Below, one piece after another: positions 8,249-16,923 of a DNA stretch of 42,548 bases. The position numbers and the translations under genes are program-made. The notes below the pieces were generated by a model. That model did not search any database, was not told where the DNA came from, and was given only the letters and a program-made list of their open reading frames with translations. Source of the stretch: JANFXS01 sp022791155 (GTDB lineage: Bacteria; Bacillota; Clostridia; Lachnospirales; Anaerotignaceae); NCBI GenBank assembly GCA_949743895.1, contig CATJUX010000056.1, positions 1 to 42,548 of the forward strand. The letters are read 5' to 3'. Every line of letters begins with the position of its first letter. The stretch's first letter is position 1.

Positions 8249-9601
8249 TCATTTGGCTGCGGCCTTTGCCTTAGCGGCTGCCGCTGCTTTTTTACCCATT
8301 TCAACCTTCTTTGTTGCCCTGATCGACTGCGCAAGCTGACGTTTAGCGGGGCATATGAATGAGCAGCTTCCGCACTCTATACAGTCAAGACCGTGTTCCT
8401 TAACAAAGCCCTCGCCGTTGCCCTGAAGAATGAGCGCGTTAAGCATATACGGCATAAGCCCCATTGGGCAGTGTTCAACGCACTTTCCACAGCGTATACA
8501 GTTGCTTTCATCTGGAATAAGGGCTTCTTCCGGCGTAAACGCCAAAAGCGCCGATGATGTTTTTGTTGTGGCAACGTCAAGGGTGAACATTGTTGGCCCC
8601 ATCATTGGCCCCCCGGCAATGAGTTTTGCCGGCTCAACCTTAAATCCGCCAATTTGCTCCATTAAATCCTTAAACGTCATGCCAATTCTGATTTCATAGT
8701 TTCCGGGGTTGGCCGGCGCACCGCCTGTGATTGTGCACACCCTTCTCATGAGAGGGCGGCCTTCGGCAACTATGTTGTATATGCTTATGATTGTGTCAAC
8801 ATTGTCAACAATGCAGCCAACAGCGCTTGGAAGCGCTCCAGATGGAACCTCCCTGTTTGTGATGGCCTTGATGAGATGTTTTTCAGAGCCTTGAGGAAAT
8901 TTCGCTTTAAGGCATGCCACTTCAATGTTTGATGCATTTTTTGCAAGTTCGGCCAAATGGCTGATGGCGTCAGGCTTGTTGTCCTCAATGCCAATAACGC
9001 CTTTGGCCTGTGGGAACAGTTTAAGCACTATCTGAAGCCCTTTTATGAGCTTTTCGCCCTGTTCCATCATAAGCCTGTAGTCACATGTGAGATATGGCTC
9101 ACACTCAGCGGCATTGACAAGGACATAGTCAATTTCTGTTCCCGGCGGTGGCGCAAGCTTGACCTGTGTTGGGAAGCCCGCTCCGCCAAGGCCAACAATT
9201 CCGCCTTCTTTGATTTTGGCAATGATTTCCTCGTTTGACATTGTTTTGTAGTCGCCGCCTACAAGGCCGTCAATTTCGGCCATAAGTCCGTCGTTTTTGA
9301 TGACAATTGACGGGCTCATGCCGCCGCCCGGTGTGAGCATTGGCCTTATGTCAGTGACAGTTCCCGAAATGCTTGAGAATATAGGTGAACAAACAAAAGC
9401 CTTTGCTTCGCCTATCTTCTGTCCAACCTTAACATAGTCTCCAACCTGAACGCATGGTTCGCACGGCGCTCCTATGTGCTGCGACATAGGGAAAAACAAT
9501 TCGGAATTTTCTTTGGGAAGTATAACCTTGATTGGCGCGTCCTTTGTAAGGGCCTTGCCATCATGAGGATGAACTCCCCTTTTGAACGTTAGAGTTTGCA
9601 T
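8249..9601 (-). CDS. rnfC: Rnf complex subunit C, NADH-side flavoprotein
   Basis: This 450-residue subunit carries the NADH/FMN site and two [4Fe-4S] clusters. Visible blocks are GGVHP-like RGVHPHDGK at the N-terminus, GIVGLGGAGFPTQVKL (glycine-rich nucleotide/flavin loop), and CIRCGKCVEHCP with CIECGSCSFICP near the C-terminus. It ends in a short Ala/Lys tail. The start chosen is the ATG (MQTLTFKRG) 5 bases after AGAGGGGG; an upstream in-frame start would add 13 residues without a better ribosome site. It is the first gene of the operon. Confidence 0.97.
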   Translation of the reverse strand: MQTLTFKRGVHPHDGKALTKDAPIKVILPKENSELFFPMSQHIGAPCEPCVQVGDYVKVGQKIGEAKAFVCSPIFSSISGTVTDIRPMLTPGGGMSPSIVIKNDGLMAEIDGLVGGDYKTMSNEEIIAKIKEGGIVGLGGAGFPTQVKLAPPPGTEIDYVLVNAAECEPYLTCDYRLMMEQGEKLIKGLQIVLKLFPQAKGVIGIEDNKPDAISHLAELAKNASNIEVACLKAKFPQGSEKHLIKAITNREVPSGALPSAVGCIVDNVDTIISIYNIVAEGRPLMRRVCTITGGAPANPGNYEIRIGMTFKDLMEQIGGFKVEPAKLIAGGPMMGPTMFTLDVATTKTSSALLAFTPEEALIPDESNCIRCGKCVEHCPMGLMPYMLNALILQGNGEGFVKEHGLDCIECGSCSFICPAKRQLAQSIRATKKVEMGKKAAAAAKAKAAAK

Positions 9602-9672
9602 ATAATCCCCCTCTGTGCTTATAATATTTGTCTCTTTCAAACAAGTCTCTCAAAAAGAAATGTGGAAAGAGC

Positions 9673-9768
9673 AAAAAAAAATTAATAAAACCTTAAAACC
9701 GGCCGCGGGACTTCCGCCCGTTTGCCTCGCCAACGTGATACACAAGCGCTTAAAAACCAAAAGGCCGG
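9673..9768 (-). promoter_or_regulatory. Structured leader of rnf, possible attenuator
   Basis: In the rnf leader, CCGGCC and GGCCGG (9763-9768 and 9699-9704) can close a large stem, with an inner CGGG/CCCG hairpin (9706-9720). On the minus strand the stem is followed by TTTTAAGG and then a run of nine T's (complement of 9673-9681), the pattern of an intrinsic terminator ahead of a gene. No riboswitch class is recognised. Confidence 0.4.
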
Positions 9769-9791
9769 AACGGTTCATTTTAACATTGTTT

Positions 9792-9820
9792 ATTTTAATA
9801 CAAAAACCTGACAGACTCAA
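9792..9820 (-). promoter_or_regulatory. Promoter of the rnf operon
   Basis: TTGAGT (9815-9820) and TAAAAT (9792-9797) on the minus strand are separated by exactly 17 bases. The predicted leader to rnfC is about 185 bases. The rest of the 9602-10210 spacer (9821-10150) is AT-rich, with only a small TTCGTTT/AAACGAA hairpin at 10124-10141. Confidence 0.55.
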
Positions 9821-10169
9821 CACTTATTAACAAAATTCTTAAAATTGTGCGAAAATTTTCCTTTCAAAAAGTTAATGACACTAAATTTTATGTAAAATAC
9901 GCAAGTTTCTTTTATGAATTTTACTACTTTCAGTGCATAAAGTAAATGTTAATTTAAGGTGTAATTTTGCCAAAAACATGAATGCATTAGAAAATTTTAC
10001 CAAATTTTGTCTTTTTCTCGCAATCACCTCTCAAAATTCAGCCCCATTTTCATCAATATGCGCCATTCCTTCCAACAATGACACAGCCTCCAACCCCCAA
10101 ACTTTTCACGTGCTTGTGCAAAATTCGTTTCAAAAAACGAAAAACATTTATTTGCAAACAAATTTGTAG

Positions 10170-10175
10170 TATAAT
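10170..10175 (+). promoter_or_regulatory. Probable -10 box of rpoN
   Basis: TATAAT lies 35 bases before the rpoN start, but no good -35 box lies 16-18 bases upstream. The ribosome site AAGGAGG follows at 10197-10203. Confidence 0.35.
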
Positions 10176-10210
10176 AAAAATGAATATAATTCAAAAAGGA
10201 GGCACTTTTC

Positions 10211-11563
10211 ATGGATTTATCATTAAGCACAAGTCAAAAAATTCTGTTAAGCCAGAAAATGCTCCAATCCACGGAAATTCTTCAAATGAGTTCGTTGGAG
10301 CTTTTGGATTATGTTAAAGCGCTGTCTGTCGAAAACCCCGTCATCGACTATGAAGAAAAAAATGACGAACATGAGGAATTCAATCTTCTCAAACGCAAAC
10401 TTGAATATCTTGACGCCTCTGATGAGCAAAACCGCACATACTATTTTGAAGAAAAAGATGACGAAAACGAAAATGACGGCTGGAAATTCAAAGGTTCTTC
10501 CAGTGAAAGCCTCGAAAGCTATCTTTTGGAGCAAATCAATGTCATAAAATGCTGTCCCAACATAAAAAAAGCCGGAACATATATAATCCAAAGTCTCGAC
10601 CGCAATGGCTATCTCAAAGAATGCCCGTCAGAAATAGCCGCTGTTCTCGGAATTGACAAAAAATTGGTCATTGAAGCCATTTGCCTTGTCAAAAGCTTTG
10701 AGCCGGCCGGCGTGTGCGCCGCCAACCTCAAAGAATGCCTTCTCATACAAATGAAAAGAAAAAGCATAAAAAACACACTTGCCGAAACAATCATATTGGA
10801 ATGCCTTGAAATGGTTGGAAAAAACCAGCTTCATCTCATTTCAAAAAAGCTTAAAGTCAAGCGCGATGATGTGGCAAAGGCCGTCGCCATAATCAAAAGC
10901 CTCAATCCAAAACCCGGCAACAGTTTTGACAGCGGCAAAAGCTTCGATTATATAACCCCTGATGCCGTAATCGTTGAAAACAAAGGAACCTATGAAGTCA
11001 TATTAAACGAAAAGTTCTTTCCAAACATAGGCATAAACACATATTACCGCTCAATGCTCAGCGAAAATGACAAAGACACAAGGGAATATGTATCCGGCAA
11101 AATCAAACAGGCCCAATGGATCATAACATGCATAAACAAAAGAAATTCAACACTGATAAAAACGCTGAACTGCATAGTGTCGCTTCAAAAAGATTTTTTT
11201 GACAACGGCATTGGTCATGTCAAACCAATGCGCCTTGGCGACATTGCCGAAATCATTGAAATGCACGAATCCACTGTGAGCCGCACAGTCAAACAAAAAT
11301 ATATACAGTGCCGTCACGGCATTTTTCCTCTGAGCTATTTTTTCCAGTCCGGAATCCCCTCAGGAGTTTCCGGCCAAACCTCGGCTGACGAAATAAAGTC
11401 GATGATCCGCGAAATCATTGACAACGAATCACATGGTTCACCCCTGTCAGACCGGGAAATAACAAGCCTCCTCAACGAAAAAGGAATCAAAATATCCCGC
11501 CGCACAGTGGCAAAATATCGCAGCGCCATTGGCATGAGGGGCACAAGCGGAAGAAAATTTTGA
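10211..11563 (+). CDS. rpoN: RNA polymerase sigma-54 factor
   Basis: This 450-residue protein has all three regions of sigma-54. The Gln/Leu-rich N-terminal activator-binding region (QKILLSQKMLQSTEILQMSS) is followed by an acidic linker at residues ~50-90, then the core-binding domain. Next come a helix-turn-helix region (LGDIAEIIEMHESTVSRTVK) and the C-terminal RpoN box (SRRTVAKYRSAIGM), which reads the -24 element. It is transcribed against the flanking operons. No sigma-54 activator (AAA+ enhancer-binding protein) lies in the window, and I saw no convincing -24/-12 promoter. Confidence 0.95.
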   Translation: MDLSLSTSQKILLSQKMLQSTEILQMSSLELLDYVKALSVENPVIDYEEKNDEHEEFNLLKRKLEYLDASDEQNRTYYFEEKDDENENDGWKFKGSSSESLESYLLEQINVIKCCPNIKKAGTYIIQSLDRNGYLKECPSEIAAVLGIDKKLVIEAICLVKSFEPAGVCAANLKECLLIQMKRKSIKNTLAETIILECLEMVGKNQLHLISKKLKVKRDDVAKAVAIIKSLNPKPGNSFDSGKSFDYITPDAVIVENKGTYEVILNEKFFPNIGINTYYRSMLSENDKDTREYVSGKIKQAQWIITCINKRNSTLIKTLNCIVSLQKDFFDNGIGHVKPMRLGDIAEIIEMHESTVSRTVKQKYIQCRHGIFPLSYFFQSGIPSGVSGQTSADEIKSMIREIIDNESHGSPLSDREITSLLNEKGIKISRRTVAKYRSAIGMRGTSGRKF

Positions 11564-11736
11564 AAACCATGCCAAACGTGTCTCAAACCGCCCTCAATCA
11601 TCACAGCAAATTTTTTCTCATTCCAAACCGCAATACCCCAAATTGGGGCAACATCAAAAATCAAAAAATTTGCACGCCATTTTATAAATTTCGTTTTTCT
11701 CATGCAAACCAAAATCTGTCTTTTGGAGGTAAAAAC

Positions 11737-12426
11737 ATGAAAGTGACATACATCCACCACAGTTCATTTCTTGTAGAAACTGAAAAATTCAATCTTCTTT
11801 TCGATTATGCCGGCGGCGGCTTTCCCGTGCTAAACACGCAAAAACCGCTTTTCGTTTTCGTCAGCCACGCCCACAGCGATCACTTTTCAAAGGAAATATT
11901 TTCTTTGCAAGAAATTCATCCAAATGTCAAATATATAATTTCAAACGACATTCCAAAACGTTCAATTGACAACTCGGCCGAAGTTTTTTCAATTGCTCCA
12001 AACTCTCAAATTTCAGTGTGCGGAGTTGATGTCAAAACCCTCAAATCAACAGATGAAGGTGTGGCATTTTTTGTTTCATGCAGTGGTGAAAAAATATATC
12101 ACGCTGGCGACCTCAACAATTGGCGTTGGGAGGGCGAGCCCGAACAGTGGAACAATGAAATGGAAATTTCATATATAAATGAAATAAGCAAACTCAAAGG
12201 CGAATGCCCAAAAGCCGCGTTTTTGCCCCTTGATCCGCGTCAGGGCAACGCATTTTCCCTCTGCATTGAACAGTTTATGAAAATTGTGGGCGCCAAAAAC
12301 ATATTTCCAATGCATTTTTGGGAAGACTACAGCGTTTGCCAAAAAGCAAAAGCGCTCCCTCAAACGAAAGAATTTTCAAACCGCATAATCGAAATTTCAC
12401 ACAAGGGTCAAAAATTCGAAATTTAG
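11737..12426 (+). CDS. MBL-fold metal-dependent hydrolase (UlaG-like)
   Basis: This 229-residue protein has the metallo-beta-lactamase metal site HAHSDH (residues 44-49), the following HAGDLNNW block and a late MHFWEDY histidine. It starts MKVTYIHHSSFLVET, typical of the short UlaG-like/UPF0173 branch of the fold. The start is the ATG 6 bases after TTTTGGAGG. It follows rpoN by 173 bases, with no terminator that I can support between them (only a short CCCCA/TGGGG hairpin without a T-run). The substrate cannot be told. Confidence 0.85.
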   Translation: MKVTYIHHSSFLVETEKFNLLFDYAGGGFPVLNTQKPLFVFVSHAHSDHFSKEIFSLQEIHPNVKYIISNDIPKRSIDNSAEVFSIAPNSQISVCGVDVKTLKSTDEGVAFFVSCSGEKIYHAGDLNNWRWEGEPEQWNNEMEISYINEISKLKGECPKAAFLPLDPRQGNAFSLCIEQFMKIVGAKNIFPMHFWEDYSVCQKAKALPQTKEFSNRIIEISHKGQKFEI

Positions 12427-12505
12427 CCACGCAGCTTGAAAAACTCCCGCTTCCCACAAAAGCATAACCCTTCATGGCCGCAAACAATCGTTTGCCAAAC
12501 AAAAC

Positions 12506-12554
12506 AAAAAATCCACAAACCATTCAGCTTCACTGATATGTTTGTGGATTTTTT
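12506..12554. terminator. Bidirectional terminator between the MBL gene and walK
   Basis: A perfect 15-bp stem (12506-12520 with 12540-12554) contains ATCCACAAAC and its complement. The A-run on one side and T-run on the other make it work in both directions, for the convergent genes on either side. Confidence 0.92.
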
Positions 12555-12567
12555 TGATTGAAAGCCC

Positions 12568-14346
12568 TCACAAAACGCCCTCTTTGATGCTGATGACTTT
12601 CAAAAACCACATTGTCATTGTGGTGCCCTTGCCATATTCACTTTCAACGGTTATCTTTCCTCCATGGGCTTCCATAATCTCTTTGGCAATTGCAAGGCCA
12701 AGCCCCGTTCCCCCCATTGCACGGCTCCTTGCTTTGTCAACTCTATAAAACCTGTCAAAAACACGGCCCAAATCCTCTTTGGGGATCCCAATGCCTGTGT
12801 CTTTGACGGCAATTTTGAAATAGTTTATGCTCTCACTCACGCTGACATCAATGCTTGCTTCTTCAGGGCTATATTTTATGGCATTTGTCAATATATTGTT
12901 GAAAACCTGTGTTATTCTGTCTTTGTCGGCCGTGATTGTGATTCCGCGCTCAAATGGCGTGAACGTGAGCTTTTGCCGCTTGTTTTCAGCATGTATCTTG
13001 CTTTGCCGTATGTTCTCTGCTATAAAGCCGTTCACATTTATCTTCGAAAAGCTGAAATTGAACTGCTTGTTGTCAAACCGCGACAGCTGAAGCAAATCCC
13101 TCACAAGAAAGCTCATTCTGTCAGCCTCACTGTTGATTATGTCCAAAAACTCAACTGCTGTCTCACGGTCGTCAATGGCGCCGTCAAGAAGCGTTTCGGT
13201 GTAGCTTTTGACAGTGGTTAGCGGCGTTCTCAATTCATGCGACACATTGGCAACAAACTCCTTGCGCATGTCATCAAGATGCTTTTGCTCTGTGTTGTCC
13301 TGAAGCACAACAACGGTGCCCTCCATTTCATCGCCCTTGCTTCCATACGCGCTGAACCCGGCTGTTATATATTTTTTTCCAACATAAAAATTGACAACCT
13401 TTGATGATTTTTCAATCAAATCAATGAGTATCCCCGTTCCAATGTCAAACTTGTCTATGAACTCCTGAAATGTGAATTTCACTTCATCAATGTCAAGCAT
13501 TTCCATGCACGCACTGTTATAGTGAACAACATTTCCGTCTTTGTCAAATGATATGACGCCGTCTGTCATGCTGCGAAGTGTTGTCTCAAATTTGTTCTTT
13601 TCCCTCGAAATTTCTCCAACTGTGCTGCTCAGCTCCTTGGCCATATAGTTGAAGCTCTCGCTGAGCTGTCCAATTTCATCAGCCGAATAAACCTTCACAC
13701 TTTGATTGAGCCGCCCTTCGGCCAAGTCTTTGGCTTTGAGCGTCAGCGTTTGTATTGGGTCTGTGATTGTTTTGGCAAAAACATAGCCCATCACCGCCGC
13801 CATAAACAGCGCCATTATAACAGCCAAAACAATGGCGTTTTGAGTTTGGCTTATGCTGTCATATGTGGCCTCGGCATCCATTTGAGCAAATATTATGTAT
13901 TCGGCGACACCATTCACTTCAACAACAGGATATGCATAGCAAAAATATCTCTTGTTTTCACCGTTTTCCCTTGTTTCAATTTTTGAAAACGCCGGGCTTC
14001 CCGCCATTGCGGATATAATGGCCGAATATTTATATTGGGGATATGGCGGCTTGTTTGTCACAGTTGAAACTATTGTTTCACCCTCGCTGTTGAGAATGCT
14101 GCCCTGTATCTGATCTGAGCTTTCGCCGCTTCTTGTGAACTGATAGAGCCCTGTCTGGAAGCTGACTTCATCATATGACAAAACAACCTGATCACTGATT
14201 TTTTCTGCATAAATCATGAGCTGGCTTTCGGCCTTTTTCATTTCAGAGTTGTTAAAACTCAAAAGTATATAGCTCCCGCTGACAATCATAACAATAAAAA
14301 CCAGTCCCAAATACATCGCCATTAGCTTCCATTTAATGCTTTTCAT
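12568..14346 (-). CDS. walK: Sensor histidine kinase WalK
   Basis: This 592-residue membrane kinase pairs with WalR to control wall metabolism. It has two membrane helices (residues ~8-30 and ~170-195) flanking an extracellular sensor domain of about 140 residues. HAMP (~195-245) and PAS (~255-355) domains follow, then a HisKA domain with the phospho-acceptor in VSHELRTPLTT (His370), and an ATPase domain with NAIKYSPE, DTGIGIP and GGTGLGLAIAK. The start is the ATG three codons inside a GTG alternative; neither has a strong ribosome site. It follows walR by 51 bases. The usual accessory genes yycH/yycI/yycJ and htrA do not follow. Confidence 0.9.
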   Translation of the reverse strand: MKSIKWKLMAMYLGLVFIVMIVSGSYILLSFNNSEMKKAESQLMIYAEKISDQVVLSYDEVSFQTGLYQFTRSGESSDQIQGSILNSEGETIVSTVTNKPPYPQYKYSAIISAMAGSPAFSKIETRENGENKRYFCYAYPVVEVNGVAEYIIFAQMDAEATYDSISQTQNAIVLAVIMALFMAAVMGYVFAKTITDPIQTLTLKAKDLAEGRLNQSVKVYSADEIGQLSESFNYMAKELSSTVGEISREKNKFETTLRSMTDGVISFDKDGNVVHYNSACMEMLDIDEVKFTFQEFIDKFDIGTGILIDLIEKSSKVVNFYVGKKYITAGFSAYGSKGDEMEGTVVVLQDNTEQKHLDDMRKEFVANVSHELRTPLTTVKSYTETLLDGAIDDRETAVEFLDIINSEADRMSFLVRDLLQLSRFDNKQFNFSFSKINVNGFIAENIRQSKIHAENKRQKLTFTPFERGITITADKDRITQVFNNILTNAIKYSPEEASIDVSVSESINYFKIAVKDTGIGIPKEDLGRVFDRFYRVDKARSRAMGGTGLGLAIAKEIMEAHGGKITVESEYGKGTTMTMWFLKVISIKEGVL

Positions 14347-14397
14347 ACACCGCACCCACTCTTTTGTTCATCAGTCCAACACAAAAAGGCTTTCAAA

Positions 14398-15099
14398 TCA
14401 CCCGCCAAAGTAATATCCAACACCGCGTTTCGTCATTATATATTTTGGGCTTGACGGATCACTTTCCACTTTCTCCCTCAAACGCCGCACAGTCACGTCA
14501 ACTGTCCGCACATCACCATAATATTCATAGCCCCAAACCTTTTCAAGCAGCATTTCCCTCGAAAAAACCTGGTTTTTTTGTGTGGCAAGAAATTTCAAAA
14601 GCTCATATTCGCGTATCGTCAGCGCAACTGTTTCGCCTTTTTTCTTAACTTCATACAAATCAACGTCAATTGTCAAGTCGCCAAATTTCAATATATTTTC
14701 AGACACAGTTGAAAGCGCCTCGGGCGCTTTGGGCGATTTTTTTCTCAAGTTTGCTTTCACCCTTGCCATGAGTTCCCTAACGCCAAAAGGCTTTGTGACA
14801 TAGTCATCAGCGCCAAGTTCAAAACCCAAAACTTTGTCAACTTCTTCGGCCCGCGCTGTCAGCATTATGATTGGCGTGTCAAATTTTTCTCTTATCTTGC
14901 GACATGCTTCATATCCGTCAACATTTGGCATCATTATGTCAAGCAATATCAAATCTGGAGTTTCCATATGCGCTTTCAATATGCCTTCTTGTCCGTCTGA
15001 AGCCGTGATGACTTCATATCCCTCTTTTTTCAAATTGAATTTTATGATGTCAACAATGTTCTTTTCATCGTCAACAACAAGAATTTTGCGCGTTTCCAA
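14398..15099 (-). CDS. walR: Response regulator WalR
   Basis: This 233-residue OmpR-type regulator has a receiver domain with phospho-acceptor Asp54 (LILLDIMMPNVDGY) and Lys in YVTKPFG. The winged-helix DNA-binding domain contains the WalR-type block GDVRTVDVTVRRLREKVE and ends RGVGYYFGG. The start is a TTG 7 bases after GGGGAGG, which fits the family length (~235). It lies 20 bases after the LysM-G5 gene, so the two are probably cotranscribed. Confidence 0.92.
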   Translation of the reverse strand: METRKILVVDDEKNIVDIIKFNLKKEGYEVITASDGQEGILKAHMETPDLILLDIMMPNVDGYEACRKIREKFDTPIIMLTARAEEVDKVLGFELGADDYVTKPFGVRELMARVKANLRKKSPKAPEALSTVSENILKFGDLTIDVDLYEVKKKGETVALTIREYELLKFLATQKNQVFSREMLLEKVWGYEYYGDVRTVDVTVRRLREKVESDPSSPKYIMTKRGVGYYFGG

Positions 15100-15118
15100 A
15101 AAAATGCCTCCCCAAATT

Positions 15119-16189
15119 TTATTTTGTTCCAACAAGTATAATCTCTGGAACAGGCTCAACCGTTGTTGTCTCGCTGACAACCTTCTGTTCAGTTTCAAAC
15201 CCGTTTATTCTTATAATCTGTGTTGTAACCTCTTTTTGCCCGTCAACCCCCTGCTGAATGACTTTTTTATATGATGCCGGCTTCGTGCTGTCCCTTCTAT
15301 ATTCAACTTCCTTTTCCTGTTTTTCAGTGAAAACTCTGTTTTCTGCTGTTTTGACCGACAAAAAAGGAACGTCAACTTCAAGCATAAGCTTGTCGCCAGG
15401 GTTCAAAACAGTGTTTATATCTATTCCGGGATTGGCTTCAAGAAGTTCTTCCGGCTCAATTCCATTTTTCTTTGCAATCACATATATGCCATCGCCGCTG
15501 ACAACTGTATATTCCTTTTTCGATTTTGTTCCCTCCGTGAGCTTTTCCAACGCCTCCTGCTTTGTTGCAACTTTGTTGCTTTCAACAAACTTGCTGACAA
15601 TTTGCACATCTTCAACAAAGCCTTTTTGAACAATGTTCGAGCCTTCAGGAACAAATTCCGCAACTATGCCGTCCAAAATTTCCTGCGCCTCCTCTTGTTT
15701 GGCCATGGCAACAACCTCGCCGCCATCAACGGTTATGACAGCCGCTTCAACTTTATATGTTATCGAATCTTTAAGTTTTATCAATGCGTTTTCAACAGAA
15801 ATTCTGTCCTTTTTCCCTCTGTGAACCGGGTTAAATGTAACCTTTTCGTTGATCTCTATGTTTGCTCCAATCTCGCCCGAAATTTGGGCTTTCACCGTTT
15901 CAAGTATGTCTTTGGCGCCTGCCGCCTTGCTGTCAACATTCATCAAAACTTCGCCATCAACAACTATCTCAAAAGAGTTTGCCCTCACATTGATGAATAT
16001 GACCGCGGCCAACACAACGGAAATGGCAAAAAGCAGTGCCAGTCGCATTTGCTGTTTTCTTTTCTTTCTTTTGTTGAATCTTATGCCGTTTCGCCGCTGC
16101 TTTCCACTTTTATAAACTCCTGTGGTGTTTCTAACCTCTCCTCTGGAGCTGTATATTACTTTATTATTATTTTCCCTATATCCCGCCAT
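15119..16189 (-). CDS. Membrane-anchored LysM-G5 domain protein
   Basis: This 356-residue protein has a basic cytoplasmic N-terminus, a membrane helix (residues ~48-68), ubiquitin-like/DUF348-like beta repeats (~70-215), a LysM domain (YTVVSGDGIYVIAKKNGI, ~225-270) and a C-terminal G5 domain (~275-356). LysM and G5 bind peptidoglycan-type sugars. Related clostridial proteins commonly continue into an M23 peptidase or 3D domain; this one stops right after G5 (EIILVGTK), 20 bases before walR. A wall-binding or sensing role beside WalRK is inference. Confidence 0.8.
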   Translation of the reverse strand: MAGYRENNNKVIYSSRGEVRNTTGVYKSGKQRRNGIRFNKRKKRKQQMRLALLFAISVVLAAVIFINVRANSFEIVVDGEVLMNVDSKAAGAKDILETVKAQISGEIGANIEINEKVTFNPVHRGKKDRISVENALIKLKDSITYKVEAAVITVDGGEVVAMAKQEEAQEILDGIVAEFVPEGSNIVQKGFVEDVQIVSKFVESNKVATKQEALEKLTEGTKSKKEYTVVSGDGIYVIAKKNGIEPEELLEANPGIDINTVLNPGDKLMLEVDVPFLSVKTAENRVFTEKQEKEVEYRRDSTKPASYKKVIQQGVDGQKEVTTQIIRINGFETEQKVVSETTTVEPVPEIILVGTK

Positions 16190-16232
16190 ATACAGTCCTC
16201 CTCAAAACAAAATTGCGCCCGCCGCCTTCCGT

Positions 16233-16901
16233 TCACTTTTTAAGTGATTTCAATATAACCTGCGTTTGGTGTTCAATGTGCTCAGCCATAACTTTCACGC
16301 CCTCATCAACCCTGTGGTTTTCAATTGCTTCAATGATTTTCCTGTGATGATTTATGACCGCCGTTTTCGTTTCATAAACTTTGAGATATGCCATTCTATA
16401 ACGGTATACCTGAGCACGCATGTTGCTGATTATCTGAACCAATTTCCTGTTGTCAGCCGCCTCAAATATAATGTCGTGTATCTTTTCATCAACTGTGGCA
16501 ACCTTTTCATAGTCTTTGTCTTCAAAAGCCTTTTCAAACTGTATGTTAAGCGTTTTAATTTCTTTCAGGCTTTCTTCGCCCATTTCCTCACATGCATGGC
16601 GTATGCCAACAGCTTCAAGGGCACTTCTTATTTCCAAAACGTTTTTGATGTCCGCCGCACTCAAATCCAAAACCTGAGCGCCCCTTCTTGGTATGAGCGC
16701 AACAAGGTCTTCCTGCTCAAGCATGCGCAGTGCCTCGCGGACAGGCGTGCGGCTGACCCCCAGCTTGTCCGCCAAATAATTTTCAAGCAGGCGTTCGCCC
16801 GGTTTGAGCTCGCCTTTAAGAATGGCATCTCTGAGGCTGTTAAAAACAACTTCGCGCAAGGGCAAATATTCATTGACACCGTTGTTAAGTTTGTATTCCA
16901 T
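16233..16901 (-). CDS. GntR-family (FadR-type) transcriptional regulator
   Basis: This 222-residue regulator has an N-terminal winged helix (AILKGELKPGERLLENYLAD, then LGVSRTPVREAL) and an all-helical FCD ligand domain with the metal-type residues (EIRSALEA, H in VDEKIHDII, NHHRKIIEAI). The start is the ATG 6 bases after GGGAGGA. It lies 22 bases after ispE. The promoter of this unit carries TTGTATAC palindromes, the type of site FadR-like GntR proteins bind, so autoregulation is likely. The ligand is unknown. Confidence 0.9.
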   Translation of the reverse strand: MEYKLNNGVNEYLPLREVVFNSLRDAILKGELKPGERLLENYLADKLGVSRTPVREALRMLEQEDLVALIPRRGAQVLDLSAADIKNVLEIRSALEAVGIRHACEEMGEESLKEIKTLNIQFEKAFEDKDYEKVATVDEKIHDIIFEAADNRKLVQIISNMRAQVYRYRMAYLKVYETKTAVINHHRKIIEAIENHRVDEGVKVMAEHIEHQTQVILKSLKK

Positions 16902-16923
16902 GCCAGTTCCTCCCAAACCATTT

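Noticed and set aside
9699..9725. A string in the rnf leader resembling the T-box motif (GGGCGG then CCGCGG)
   Set aside because: It deviates from the T-box core, there is no specifier stem, and rnf is not an amino-acid gene.
10211..11563. Expectation of sigma-54 (-24/-12) promoters near rpoN
   Set aside because: No TGGCAC-N5-TTGCA-like site with correct spacing was found when reading the spacers.
11640..11660. Terminator between rpoN and the MBL gene
   Set aside because: The CCCCA/TGGGG hairpin is short and is followed by A-rich rather than T-rich sequence.
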